This document shows positions 29,868-38,368 of a stretch of DNA of 64,000 nucleotides, in pieces. Position 1 is the first letter of the stretch, and each line of letters opens with the position of its first letter. Source of the stretch: Marinactinospora thermotolerans DSM 45154 (lineage in GTDB: Bacteria > Actinomycetota > Actinomycetes > Streptosporangiales > Streptosporangiaceae); contig NZ_FUWS01000011.1 of assembly GCF_900167435.1 (NCBI RefSeq), positions 124,001-188,000 on the forward strand, written 5' to 3'. A program made the position numbers and the translations under genes. The notes below the pieces were generated by a model, which worked only from the letters and a program-made list of their open reading frames with translations, was not told where the DNA came from and did not search any database.

Positions 29868-30281
29868 GTGGTGTGCCGTCTGATGCGGGTCCCTTTCTCC
29901 GACGTCGACATGCACGGCAACGTGCACAACTCGCGTTATGTCGTCTACGGCGAGAACGCGGTGAACGACTTCCTCGCCGAACGGGGACTGGCCGAGCGGA
30001 CCCGGCCGGGAGTCGGCGACCTGATATTCCTCGTCAAGGAATTGTCGGTCGAATACCGGCGGCCGTTGAGATTCGGCGACACCGTCGCCTGTCGCGTCCG
30101 CGACGTCCGGGTCGCCGGTCCCCGGCTCACCTTCGACGTCACCGTCCTGCGGGAACCGGAAGGGGACGGCGAGCCCGCCGTCGCGGCCAAGGTCACCATC
30201 ACCTGGGTGCGGGTGTCGCCGGACAGGACGGCCCTGAGGGTGCCCCCGGACGTCGCCGACTCCCTGCGCGTGGACGCCTGA
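29868..30281 (+). CDS. Hotdog-fold acyl-CoA thioesterase (YbgC/4HBT-like)
   Basis: The conserved block RVPFSDVDMHGNVHNSRYVVY carries the catalytic-site Asp of 4-hydroxybenzoyl-CoA-thioesterase-like enzymes, here in FSDVD; RRPLRFGD is a second family segment. It should hydrolyse an acyl thioester. The start is unclear: GTG 29868 or 29871, or ATG 29883, all lack a good ribosome binding site; earlier starts give an Arg-rich prefix. Its TGA overlaps the ATG of bioM by one base, making it the first gene of the biotin-uptake operon. Confidence 0.78.
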   Translation: MVCRLMRVPFSDVDMHGNVHNSRYVVYGENAVNDFLAERGLAERTRPGVGDLIFLVKELSVEYRRPLRFGDTVACRVRDVRVAGPRLTFDVTVLREPEGDGEPAVAAKVTITWVRVSPDRTALRVPPDVADSLRVDA

Positions 30282-30973
30282 TGAGCGACGCGAACGCGCG
30301 GATCCGTCTTTCCGAGGTCACCGTCGAGCGTGACGGCAAGACGGTCCTCAAGGACATCGACCTGAGCCTCGACGAACACCGGATCGCGGTGATCGGGCTC
30401 AACGGTTCGGGCAAGAGCACCCTGGTACGCCTGCTCAACGCCCTGGTCCTGCCGACCCGGGGAACCGTCACCGTGGACGGCTACCCGACCGACAAGCACG
30501 CCAAGAAGGTGCGGCGCAAGGTCGGCTTCGTCTTCCAGAACCCCGAGAACCAGATCGTCATGCCGGTGGTCTCGGAGGACATCGCGTTCGGCCTGAAGAA
30601 CCTGGGGCTGGGCAGGGCCGAGACCGCGGTGGCGGTCGAGAAGGCCCTCGCCGAGCTGGAACTGTCCCACCTGGCCGACCGCGAGTCCTACGCGCTCAGC
30701 GGCGGGGAGAAGCAGATGGTCGCGCTGGCCTCCGTGCTCGTCATGGAACCGGAGACGATCGTCTTCGACGAACCGTCCACGATGCTGGACCTCAGGAACA
30801 AGCGCCGGCTCCAGCAGCGGATCGACGCGCTGACCCAGCGGGCCATCGTCGTCACCCACGACCTGGACCTGATCACCGGCTACGACAGGGCCATCGTCTT
30901 GCACGAGGGCGCGCTCGTCTTCGACGGCGACCCGCCCTCGGCCATCTCCTTCTACGAGGACCTGTGCCGATGA
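30281..30973 (+). CDS. bioM: Biotin ECF transporter ATPase BioM
   Basis: This is the ATP-binding subunit of an energy-coupling-factor transporter (230 aa). It has Walker A GLNGSGKST, Q-loop VFQNPENQI, signature LSGGEKQ, Walker B TIVFDEP and the switch His in VVTHD. QNPENQI is typical of EcfA/CbiO/BioM ATPases. It overlaps the thioesterase by one base and bioN by four (ATGA), and bioY follows, which identifies the substrate system as biotin. Confidence 0.93.
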   Translation: MSDANARIRLSEVTVERDGKTVLKDIDLSLDEHRIAVIGLNGSGKSTLVRLLNALVLPTRGTVTVDGYPTDKHAKKVRRKVGFVFQNPENQIVMPVVSEDIAFGLKNLGLGRAETAVAVEKALAELELSHLADRESYALSGGEKQMVALASVLVMEPETIVFDEPSTMLDLRNKRRLQQRIDALTQRAIVVTHDLDLITGYDRAIVLHEGALVFDGDPPSAISFYEDLCR

Positions 30974-31632
30974 TCGGCGGCTCCACGAAGAACGGCCCCC
31001 TCGCCCGCGTCCCCGCCGGGTACAAGTTCGCCTTCCTCTTCGCGGCCGGCATCGGCGTCTACCTGCTGCGGGACACGGGAGCGCAGCTCGCCGCGCTCGC
31101 CGCCGCACTGGTGATCGCCGGATTCGCCCGGGTGGGCGCGGCACGGCTGCTGCGTGCGATGAGCGGCCTGCTCATCATCGCCGCGGTCGTCTTCGTGACC
31201 ATGGCCCTGGCCATGTCGCCCTCCGAGGCGGTCACCGCGACCCTGCGCCTGCTGACCCTGTGCGTGCTGGCCTACACGGTCACCCTGACCACCGGTTTCA
31301 GCGAGACCCTGGACCTGTTCGAGCGCCTGCTGCGCCCCTTCCGCCACGTCGGACTCAACCCCGCGCAGGTCAGTCTCGCGCTGTCGATGACGCTGCGGTT
31401 CATCCCCGAGATCCGCACGAAGTACTTCGAGATCAGGGAGGCGCAGCACGCCAGGGGCCTGGGCAACAGCCCCATGGCCGTGCTCGTACCCCTGATCGTC
31501 AGGACGCTGGAGTCGGCCTCGGAGGTCGCCTCGGCGATCGACGCCCGATGCTACGACTCCGCCGAACGAGGAACAGAACGGGACGGCCCCCGGCGGGCCC
31601 TCCGTGCTCCCAACGGCTCCGACCCGATCTGA
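30970..31632 (+). CDS. bioN: Biotin ECF transporter transmembrane subunit BioN
   Basis: This is the T-component that couples ATP hydrolysis to BioY (220 aa). It has about four to five helices and the EcfT coupling motif in EAQHARGLG; RFIPEIRTKYFEIREAQ is the family's cytoplasmic coupling helix. ATG 30970 is preferred to GTG 30964 because of its spacing from GAGGA and the ATGA overlap with bioM. Confidence 0.92.
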   Translation: MIGGSTKNGPLARVPAGYKFAFLFAAGIGVYLLRDTGAQLAALAAALVIAGFARVGAARLLRAMSGLLIIAAVVFVTMALAMSPSEAVTATLRLLTLCVLAYTVTLTTGFSETLDLFERLLRPFRHVGLNPAQVSLALSMTLRFIPEIRTKYFEIREAQHARGLGNSPMAVLVPLIVRTLESASEVASAIDARCYDSAERGTERDGPRRALRAPNGSDPI

Positions 31633-31639
31633 GGTTCCC

Positions 31640-32218
31640 ATGTCCCAGCAGAGAACGGACACCACGCAGAGCACGGTCCTCACCGCGGTCTTCGCGGCGC
31701 TGATCGCCGCCCTCGGCCTCGTGCCCGCCATCGCCATCGGGATCCTTCCCGTGCCGATCACCGTGCAGACCCTCGGGGTGATGCTCGCCGGCGCGCTGCT
31801 CGGCCCGCTGCGCGGCGGGCTGGCGGCCACGGTCGTCGTGGTGCTGTCCATCGCGGGGATGCCGATCCTGGCGGGCGGCCGGGGCGGCATGGGGGTCCTG
31901 CTCGGCCCCACCGGCGGCTACCTGATCGGCTGGATCCCCGCGGCGATCGTCATCGGCCTGCTGGTGAAGTACTGGGCGATCAGGTTCGAGCGCCAGGCGG
32001 TGCGCTACCTCGCGGTCGGCGCCAGCGTGTTCACCGGTGGTGTGCTGGTGATCTACCTCTTCGGTGTTCCCTGGACCGCCGTGGTCACCGGTCTGCCCCT
32101 CGCCACCTCCGCGATCGGCTCGCTCGCCTTCCTGCCGGGCGACCTCGTCAAGGTCGTCGTGGCGACCCTGATCGCGGTGAACGTCCACCGCAGTTACCGC
32201 CGGCTCCTGGGGGCCTGA
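31640..32218 (+). CDS. bioY: Biotin-binding S-component BioY
   Basis: This membrane biotin receptor of the ECF transporter is 192 aa with six helices. Characteristic segments are PVPITVQTLGVMLAGALLGP and GGRGGMGVLLGPTGGYLIG, both near-invariant in BioY. ATG 31640 has GAGG seven bases upstream. With bioM and bioN it forms a complete group I ECF biotin importer. It is followed six bases later by the acyl-CoA ligase. Confidence 0.94.
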   Translation: MSQQRTDTTQSTVLTAVFAALIAALGLVPAIAIGILPVPITVQTLGVMLAGALLGPLRGGLAATVVVVLSIAGMPILAGGRGGMGVLLGPTGGYLIGWIPAAIVIGLLVKYWAIRFERQAVRYLAVGASVFTGGVLVIYLFGVPWTAVVTGLPLATSAIGSLAFLPGDLVKVVVATLIAVNVHRSYRRLLGA

Positions 32219-32224
32219 GGCGCC

Positions 32225-33802
32225 GTGCCGATCATCGAGGAGATCCTCGGACACGCCCGCTCTCAGCCCGGGCGGCCCGCCTTCGAGATCGACGGGGAGA
32301 CGGTCGGCTTCGCCGAGCTCGCCGACAGCGCGCTGGGGTTCGCCCACCGCCTCAACGCCCTCTCCGTAGGGACGCGGGCGCTGCTGCCCGGCCGCCCGCC
32401 CCAAGGGGTGGTCGCGCTGTCCCTGCGCAACTCGACGTCCTTCGTCCGGGCCTTCGTCGGCGCCACCGCCTCCACCTGCGCGACGGCCGTACTCGACCCG
32501 TCGTGGCCGTCGCGGCGGACGGCCGCGGTACTGGCGACGCTCGGGCCGGACGTCCTCGTCACCGACTCCGCCGACGTGGCCGGCCTGGCCGAGGCCCGAC
32601 GCTGCCGCGTGGTCGTGACCGCGGGCGTCGAGGCGCCGGGCACCGACCGCCTCGACGTGTGGACCTCGCGGACGGACGCGGCGTCGGCGAGCCGGGTACT
32701 GGCGGACCGCGACGACGACCAGATCCTCCTCATCGGCTTCACATCGGGGACCACCAGCGCGCCCAAGGCGTTCGCCCGCACCCGGCGCTCATGGCGGGGG
32801 AGCCTGCCGGCGAGCGCCCGGTTGCTCCGCGCCGGGCCGGGCGAGACGACACTGGCCCCTGGACCGCTCGCCCACGGGCTGAGCCTTTATGGCCTGGCCG
32901 AGTCGCTGTACTCGGGCGGCACCCTGGTCTCGGCCCGCAGGTTCCGCGCCCGCGACTGCGTCAGCGGTGTCACCGATCGGGGGGCGACCAGGTTCCTGGG
33001 GGTTCCGACCATGCTGCGCGCCCTCGCCGTGGCGGCCGACTCCCCGGGGGCGTTGGAGGGCTTGCGCACCCTGGTGAGCAGCGGCGCCAAACTCGACCGC
33101 TCCGTGATGGCGTCGCTGGCGCGCGTCGCCCCCCGCGCCCTCCTGGTCGAGTACTACGGCGCGTCGGAACTCAACTTCGTCTCCACCGCGACGACCGACC
33201 TGTCCGCCCCCCTCCCGGACCTCCACGACTCCGCCTCCTACGTCGGGGAACCGTTTCCCGGCGTCGAGGTGAGCGTCCGCTCCCCCGACGGGGCGGAGCT
33301 GGGCGAGGGAGAGCGCGGAACGGTGTTCGTGCGCAGCGACATCGTCTCCGAGGGGTATCTCGGCCCCGGCGACGGGACGGGGTTTCGGCGGGACGGCGCC
33401 TGGTGCACGGTCGGCGACCAGGGCTACCTCCGGGGCGGGGCACTGCACATCATCGGCCGCGAGGGCGAGATGCTCATCTCCGGAGGGCACAACGTCTACC
33501 CCGCCGAGGTCGAGGGCGCCCTCCGCGAGGCGCGCCCCCTGTCCGAGGTCCAGGTGCTGGGCCTGCCAGACCCCCACCTGGGCACCCGGCTGGTCGCGGT
33601 CCTGCGCCGGTCCGAGGCCGGGCACCTCGCAGAGGAGGAGCTGCGACGACACGTCGAGCGGCACCTGCCCCGGCACAAGGTGCCGAGGGAGTTCTACAGC
33701 GTCGACCAGTGGCCGTTGACCTCCAGCGGAAAGATCAGCAAGAGAACGCTCACCGAGTGGATCGAGGCCGGTAGGGATGATCGAGTCCAACGGATCCCGT
33801 GA
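32225..33802 (+). CDS. Acyl-CoA synthetase (YhfT-like, AMP-forming)
   Basis: This ANL-superfamily ligase (525 aa) adenylates a carboxylic acid and transfers it to CoA. The P-loop is GFTSGTTSAPKAF, the A5 motif is YYGASE, and the A8 hinge region is GREGEMLISGGHNVYPAEVE. The catalytic C-terminal lysine lies in LTSSGKISKR. It is encoded between bioY and a thiolase, the order of the Bacillus subtilis yhfUTS genes, which belong to the BirA biotin regulon. A substrate related to the pimeloyl precursor or biotin is therefore suggested, not shown. It overlaps the thiolase gene by 26 bases. Confidence 0.87.
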   Translation: MPIIEEILGHARSQPGRPAFEIDGETVGFAELADSALGFAHRLNALSVGTRALLPGRPPQGVVALSLRNSTSFVRAFVGATASTCATAVLDPSWPSRRTAAVLATLGPDVLVTDSADVAGLAEARRCRVVVTAGVEAPGTDRLDVWTSRTDAASASRVLADRDDDQILLIGFTSGTTSAPKAFARTRRSWRGSLPASARLLRAGPGETTLAPGPLAHGLSLYGLAESLYSGGTLVSARRFRARDCVSGVTDRGATRFLGVPTMLRALAVAADSPGALEGLRTLVSSGAKLDRSVMASLARVAPRALLVEYYGASELNFVSTATTDLSAPLPDLHDSASYVGEPFPGVEVSVRSPDGAELGEGERGTVFVRSDIVSEGYLGPGDGTGFRRDGAWCTVGDQGYLRGGALHIIGREGEMLISGGHNVYPAEVEGALREARPLSEVQVLGLPDPHLGTRLVAVLRRSEAGHLAEEELRRHVERHLPRHKVPREFYSVDQWPLTSSGKISKRTLTEWIEAGRDDRVQRIP

Positions 33803-34982
33803 CCCCGCCACAACCCCCGTCATCGTGGCGGCCAGGAGGACCGCGATCGGCCGGGCGGGCGGCTGCTTCCGGGACGTCGGCGCCGAGTTCCTGCTCGCCG
33901 GGGTGATCGCGGCGGTTCTGCGCGACGGTGGCGTCGCCGCGGACCAGGTGGACGAGGTGGTCGCCGGCAACGCCGCGGGGCCGGGCGGAAACGTCGCCCG
34001 GGTGGCAGCGCTCACCGCCGGCCTCCCCTTCTCCGTGCCCGCGGTGACCGTCGACCGGCAGTGCGGGGCCGGGCTGGAGGCGATCAACCAGGCGTGCCGC
34101 CTGGTGCAGGCGGGGGCGGCCGAGGTGGTGCTCGCCGGCGGCGTGGAGAGCGTCAGTACGGCGCCCTGGCGGGTCCGGCGGCCATCGGGCCGGACGGGGA
34201 TGCCCGTCTTCTACGACAAGGCCAGGTTCTCGCCCGACTCCGTGGGCGACCCGGGCATGGGGGAGGCCGCCGAGAACGTCGCCCGGGTCTACGGCGTCAG
34301 CCGTGAACGGCAGGACGCCTTCGCCGCCAGGAGCCACAGGCTCGCCGTCCAGGCACAAGAGGAGGGGCTCTTCGCCGACGAGATCACCACCCTCGGAGAG
34401 TTCGGCCCCCGGGTGGAGCGGGACGAGTGCCCGCGTCCGCGCTCCAGCCCGGAACGGCTCGCCCGCCTGCGTCCCGCCTTCGTGGAGGGGGGAACGGTCA
34501 CGGCGGGCAACTCGTGCCCGCTCAACGACGGTGCCGCCATGGTGCTGGTCACGAGCATGGAGCGGGCCCGGGCCCTCGGCCACCGGCGCGTGCTGGCCTT
34601 CGTCGACGGCGCCGCGGCGGGGGTGGATCCGAACCTGCTCGGGGTGGGCGCGGTCGCCTCCACCCGCAGGCTGCTGGCGCGCCAGCCAGGAGTGGAACTG
34701 GACCGGGTGGACGTGGTGGAGTTCAACGAGGCGTTCGCCTCGCAGACCCTGGCCTGCCTGGACCTGCTGGGGATCGACCCCGATCGCGTCAACCGGAACG
34801 GCGGCGCGATCGCGCTCGGCCACCCCTACGGGGCGAGCGGGGCGGTCCTGGTCACCCGGGTCTACAGCCAGCTGGTGCGGCAGCGGAGCGCCGGGGAGGG
34901 GGGAACGGCCGTGGCCATGATGGCCACCGCGGGCGGGCTTGGCGTATCGACCCTCTTCACCGTCGTGGATGATGCATCATGA
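33777..34982 (+). CDS. Thiolase-family acyltransferase (YhfS-like)
   Basis: This 401-aa protein is of the acetyl-CoA acetyltransferase family. The nucleophilic Cys is in VDRQCGAGLEA, the His in GGAIALGHPYGASG, and NEAF supplies the Asn. The usual second catalytic cysteine motif (CxGGGxG near the C-terminus) reads ATAGGLG: the Cys position is Ala (codon GCC). A Claisen acid-base role for that residue is therefore lost. It may instead be a thioesterase-like, degradative or non-canonical enzyme. It starts within the end of the ligase gene, so the two are translationally linked. Confidence 0.88.
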   Translation: MIESNGSRDPATTPVIVAARRTAIGRAGGCFRDVGAEFLLAGVIAAVLRDGGVAADQVDEVVAGNAAGPGGNVARVAALTAGLPFSVPAVTVDRQCGAGLEAINQACRLVQAGAAEVVLAGGVESVSTAPWRVRRPSGRTGMPVFYDKARFSPDSVGDPGMGEAAENVARVYGVSRERQDAFAARSHRLAVQAQEEGLFADEITTLGEFGPRVERDECPRPRSSPERLARLRPAFVEGGTVTAGNSCPLNDGAAMVLVTSMERARALGHRRVLAFVDGAAAGVDPNLLGVGAVASTRRLLARQPGVELDRVDVVEFNEAFASQTLACLDLLGIDPDRVNRNGGAIALGHPYGASGAVLVTRVYSQLVRQRSAGEGGTAVAMMATAGGLGVSTLFTVVDDAS

Positions 34983-35041
34983 CCTGCTGTCCGGGGCGCG
35001 CGGAGGGTCCGCGCGGGATCCGGTGAACGAGGGGATCGAGG

Positions 35042-36016
35042 ATGCTGGCAGCGTTGGCGCGTGAACCCGGACCCCCACCGTCCGTCGTCGACGTGGTGGA
35101 GGTCGAACCCGGCGCGTTGGACGAAGGGGGCTCGGTGCGCCTGCGCATGCTGGCGTCGACCGTCAACCCCTCCGACCTCGTCACGATCTCGGGCGCCTAC
35201 GCCTCGCGTACCCGCTACCCCTTCGTGCCGGGGTTCGAGGGGGTGGGAGAGGTGGTCGAGGTGGGGGAGGACGCCCCCCGGGAGCTTCTGGGCCGGCGCG
35301 TGCTGCCCCTGGGGACGGCGGGGAACTGGCAGGAGTACAAGGTGGCCCCCGCGCGCTGGTGCTTCGCGGTGCCGGACGACGTCACCACGGAGGACGCCTG
35401 CTTCGCCTACGTCAACCCGCTCTCGGCCCTGCTCATGGTCGACGAGCACGCGCACGCCGGGGTCCGCGTCGCGGCGGTGAACGGGGCCACGTCGGCGATC
35501 GGAGGGCAGCTGCGCGCCCTCTTGGACGCCCGGGGAATCGAGGTCATCGGGTTGACCAGCGGGGCCACCGGGCGCCGGGTCCCCTCTCCCGCCGACTGGT
35601 CGGCGGTGGTGTCCACCGCCGTTCCCGGCTGGGGGGAGGAGGTCAGGCGGCTGAGCGGAGGGGCCGGTGTCGACGTCGCGTTCGACTGCGTGGGCGGCGA
35701 GCACGCGGCGACGCTGCTGGGAGCGATCCGGCCGGGGGGGTCACTCGTCCACTACGGTCTGCTGTCGGGCCGGCCGATTCCGGCGGGAAGCCTCCGGGAA
35801 CACCCGGGGCGGCGGATCCACCTCTTCCGGCTGCGCGACATCGTGCACGCGTCCTCCCGGGAGCAGATCCAGGCCCTGCTCGACCGTTCCTACCGGGGTA
35901 TCGCCGCGGGATCACTGCGCACGGCCGTGTCGGGCGCCCGCCCCCTCCGGGAGATCCGCCGGCTGATCGCCGAGGCCCCTTCCGCCGCGGGCAAGCTCCT
36001 CGTCACCTTCCCCTGA
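35042..36016 (+). CDS. MDR-family zinc-free oxidoreductase (enoyl-thioester/quinone reductase type)
   Basis: This NADPH-dependent medium-chain reductase is 324 aa. It has the N-terminal GroES-like fold (VNPSDLVTISGAY and FVPGFEGVGEVVEVG), a nucleotide fold with VNGATSAIGGQLRALL, and AFDCVGG before the C-terminal part. There are no zinc-ligand cysteines, as in trans-2-enoyl-CoA/ACP reductases and quinone reductases. It follows the thiolase by 59 bases in the same direction and closes the thioesterase/biotin-uptake operon, so reduction of an enoyl thioester fits the context. Confidence 0.85.
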   Translation: MLAALAREPGPPPSVVDVVEVEPGALDEGGSVRLRMLASTVNPSDLVTISGAYASRTRYPFVPGFEGVGEVVEVGEDAPRELLGRRVLPLGTAGNWQEYKVAPARWCFAVPDDVTTEDACFAYVNPLSALLMVDEHAHAGVRVAAVNGATSAIGGQLRALLDARGIEVIGLTSGATGRRVPSPADWSAVVSTAVPGWGEEVRRLSGGAGVDVAFDCVGGEHAATLLGAIRPGGSLVHYGLLSGRPIPAGSLREHPGRRIHLFRLRDIVHASSREQIQALLDRSYRGIAAGSLRTAVSGARPLREIRRLIAEAPSAAGKLLVTFP

Positions 36017-36276
36017 ATTCGTTCCCCCTCCGTGCCGGTCGTGGGGAGGGCGGCGGAGGGGGCCGGCCGCCCCGCGACATGGGCGGTGGCGGGGTCCCGC
36101 CTCGGGGAAAGGGCGCCCTGTGCGGTTTCGCGGGGGACGCGAAGGGACGGAGCGCGGGGCCTCGGGGCGCGCCGTCCCGCACGGCCACGACGGTCCCGGC
36201 ACGGGCGGCCCGGCGGTGCCGGCCACGACCCCGGGCGGCGCGGGGCGCCCGAGAGCGGGCCGACTATGCTTCCCGC

Positions 36277-37077
36277 ATGAGCGAGAGCCCCCTCCACGTG
36301 CACGTCTTCGGGCCCCCGACGGGCGCGCCCACCGTGATGCTGCACGGGATCCAGGGCCATGGCGGCCGGTGGCGGCGCTTCGCCGCCGAACAGCTGCCCG
36401 AGGCCCGGGTGTACGCGCCCGACCTGCGCGGTCACGGCCGGTCGACCTGGCGGCGGCCGTGGACGCTGGAGCGGCACGCCGCCGACGTCACGGCGCTGCT
36501 GGACGGGCTCCCCGCGGGACCGGTCGACCTGGTGGGCCACTCCTTCGGCGCGGCGGTGGCGCTGCACGTGGCCAACGCCGTGCCGGACCGCCTCCGCGCT
36601 CTCGTCCTGCTGGACCCCGCCATCGGCCTGCCCGCGGCCACGGCGACGCGGGAGACCGGACCGGCGCCCTCCTTCGCCGATCCCGACGAGGCGCGCGCGG
36701 TCCGCGCGGCGAGCTGGCCCGATGCCACGCCCGGTGCCGTCGACGACGAGGTCGACGACCATCTCGTCCAGGGGGACGACGGGCGTTGGCGCTGGCGGTT
36801 CGCCCCCGAGGCGGTCGCGGCAGCGCGGGCGGAGATGGTCCGTCCGCACGTCACACCGCCGGCGGGGCTGCGCACGCTCCTGGTGGTCGCGGGCCGCGCC
36901 GACCTGGTCCGGCCGGGGTTTCTCGCCGACTGCCGCGCGCGCTCGGGCGGGCACCTGGAGGAGACCGTGCTGGACTGCGGCCACATGGTCTACGTGGAAC
37001 GCCCCGCCGAGCTCGGTGCGCTGCTGCGCCGCTTCCTACGGGCCGGTGGCGGGCCGTCCGAGGCCGCCGCCGGTTAG
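36277..37077 (+). CDS. Alpha/beta-fold hydrolase
   Basis: This 266-aa hydrolase has the oxyanion-hole segment MLHGIQGHGGRW, the DLRGHGRS loop and the nucleophile elbow GHSFGAAV. The catalytic Asp is likely in the AGRADLV region, with the catalytic His in DCGHMVYVERP. It is a typical esterase/haloperoxidase-like member. Substrate unknown. It converges with the GNAT gene, four bases apart. Confidence 0.86.
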   Translation: MSESPLHVHVFGPPTGAPTVMLHGIQGHGGRWRRFAAEQLPEARVYAPDLRGHGRSTWRRPWTLERHAADVTALLDGLPAGPVDLVGHSFGAAVALHVANAVPDRLRALVLLDPAIGLPAATATRETGPAPSFADPDEARAVRAASWPDATPGAVDDEVDDHLVQGDDGRWRWRFAPEAVAAARAEMVRPHVTPPAGLRTLLVVAGRADLVRPGFLADCRARSGGHLEETVLDCGHMVYVERPAELGALLRRFLRAGGGPSEAAAG

Positions 37078-37080
37078 GGG

Positions 37081-37584
37081 TCAGGTCAGGTCCAGGGCCA
37101 TCAGGACGTCGTCGACGTAGCGGCCGTCGAGGAGGAAGTGCTCTTTGAGGACGCCCTCGACCTGGTAGCCGGCGGCCGCGTACAACGCCCGGGCCCGGAC
37201 GTTGGTGGACAGGACGCGCAGGGTGAGGCGGCGGGCGCCCCGTTCGACCGCGACGCTCCGGGCCGCGTCGAGGAGCCTGCGGCCGACTCCCCGCCCCTGG
37301 GCCTCGGGCGCCACGGCCAGACCCGCGACCTCCTGGACGTGCGCGGCCGAGTCGAGGCGCATCGCCGGGCGGACGCGCACGTACCCGACGACCTGGCCGT
37401 CCGCCTCGGCGACCGTGACGTCGCGCGTCTCGGCGGGGTCGGTGAAGAACTCCGCGTCGGCGGGCCAGCGCGATACCGGCGAGACCGTCCACGACCAGGT
37501 TCGGTGGTCGAGAAGGGCCAGTGCCGGGCCGTCGTCGAGGACGGCGGGGCGGATGGTGACGGGGGCGGGACCGGTGGGGGTGAT
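37081..37584 (-). CDS. GNAT acetyltransferase with a non-standard start
   Basis: The acetyl-CoA motif is VAPEAQGRGVGRRLLDAAR, followed by LRVLSTNVRARALYAAAGYQVEG, typical of RimI-like GNATs. GTG 37380 would remove the first beta strands. The frame clearly encodes them upstream (VTIRPAVLDDGPALALLDHR), yet no ATG, GTG or TTG occurs in any minus-strand frame between about 37515 and 37650. An ATC at 37584 sits five bases after GGAGG and gives 167 aa, the normal length. I annotate from that ATC; an indel or another rare start is possible. Confidence 0.7.
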   Translation of the reverse strand: MTPTGPAPVTIRPAVLDDGPALALLDHRTWSWTVSPVSRWPADAEFFTDPAETRDVTVAEADGQVVGYVRVRPAMRLDSAAHVQEVAGLAVAPEAQGRGVGRRLLDAARSVAVERGARRLTLRVLSTNVRARALYAAAGYQVEGVLKEHFLLDGRYVDDVLMALDLT

Positions 37585-37722
37585 CGTCTCCTCCGAGGCT
37601 GCGGGTGCTGTGGTGGCCTCGCGGAGCCTAACGCGCGATCCTCCGCCGCGGCCAGGGATTTTCCGGCCCGGAGACGCCGCTGGTCCCCGCCCGGGGGCGG
37701 GGACCAGCGGCGTTGGGCGATG

Positions 37723-38220
37723 TCACCACTGCTGCTGGCCGTATCCCGGGGGATACTGCTGTCCGTAACCCGGGTACTGCTGGCCGTAGCCTTGCTGGCC
37801 GTATCCGGGGTACTGCTGGCCATAACCCGGCTGGCCGTACTGGCCGGCCGGGTACTGGTAGCCGTAGTGGTCCTGCTGGTGGGCCCCGGTCGGCTGCTGG
37901 TAGGCCTGCTGCTGTCCCGAGTGCTGCTCCTGGGCCGCTTCGGGTTCCTTGGGCTGCTCGGGCTCGGGCGGCTCGGGCCGGAAGATGAACAACTGGGCGG
38001 GCTCGCCGTTCTCCCCCTGGCTGTAGGAGGTCTGCTCCAACCGCCAGCCGGCCTCCTCGATGCCTTCGAGGATGCGGGTCAGACCCGGCCGGACACTGCT
38101 GGCCGCGTCGTCATAGGTGTTGACGCGCAGTTGCACGACGAACATTCTGCGCTTCTGCTGCGCGGCGACCTTGGCGTGCTCGACGACGGTGCTGTCTCTC
38201 ACGACCTGCGTGACGCTCAT
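37723..38220 (-). CDS. Hypothetical protein with Y/G/Q-rich repeat tail
   Basis: This 165-aa protein has two parts. Residues 1-85 are folded-looking (HAKVAAQQKRRMFVVQLRV, EEAGWRLEQTSY, LFIFRPEPP). From residue 95 on it is made of Gln/Tyr/Gly/Pro repeats such as GYGQQYPGYGQQ, resembling prion-like low-complexity tails. ATG 38220. I do not recognise a named family, although similar actinobacterial proteins with YGQ tails exist. No signal peptide, so it is probably cytoplasmic or membrane-associated. Confidence 0.78.
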   Translation of the reverse strand: MSVTQVVRDSTVVEHAKVAAQQKRRMFVVQLRVNTYDDAASSVRPGLTRILEGIEEAGWRLEQTSYSQGENGEPAQLFIFRPEPPEPEQPKEPEAAQEQHSGQQQAYQQPTGAHQQDHYGYQYPAGQYGQPGYGQQYPGYGQQGYGQQYPGYGQQYPPGYGQQQW

Positions 38221-38368
38221 CTGTAACCGTACCCATCTGCCCTGTGCGGCGGCTCGTACCCGTGGAGCGCTACGCTCCCCGGCGCTCGCCGGGGAGGAAC
38301 CCGCCGGGCCGTCGCCCTCCATGATGCCCTCTGTGGTCCCAGTGGACCACCGGGAAGGCGAGGACGGC

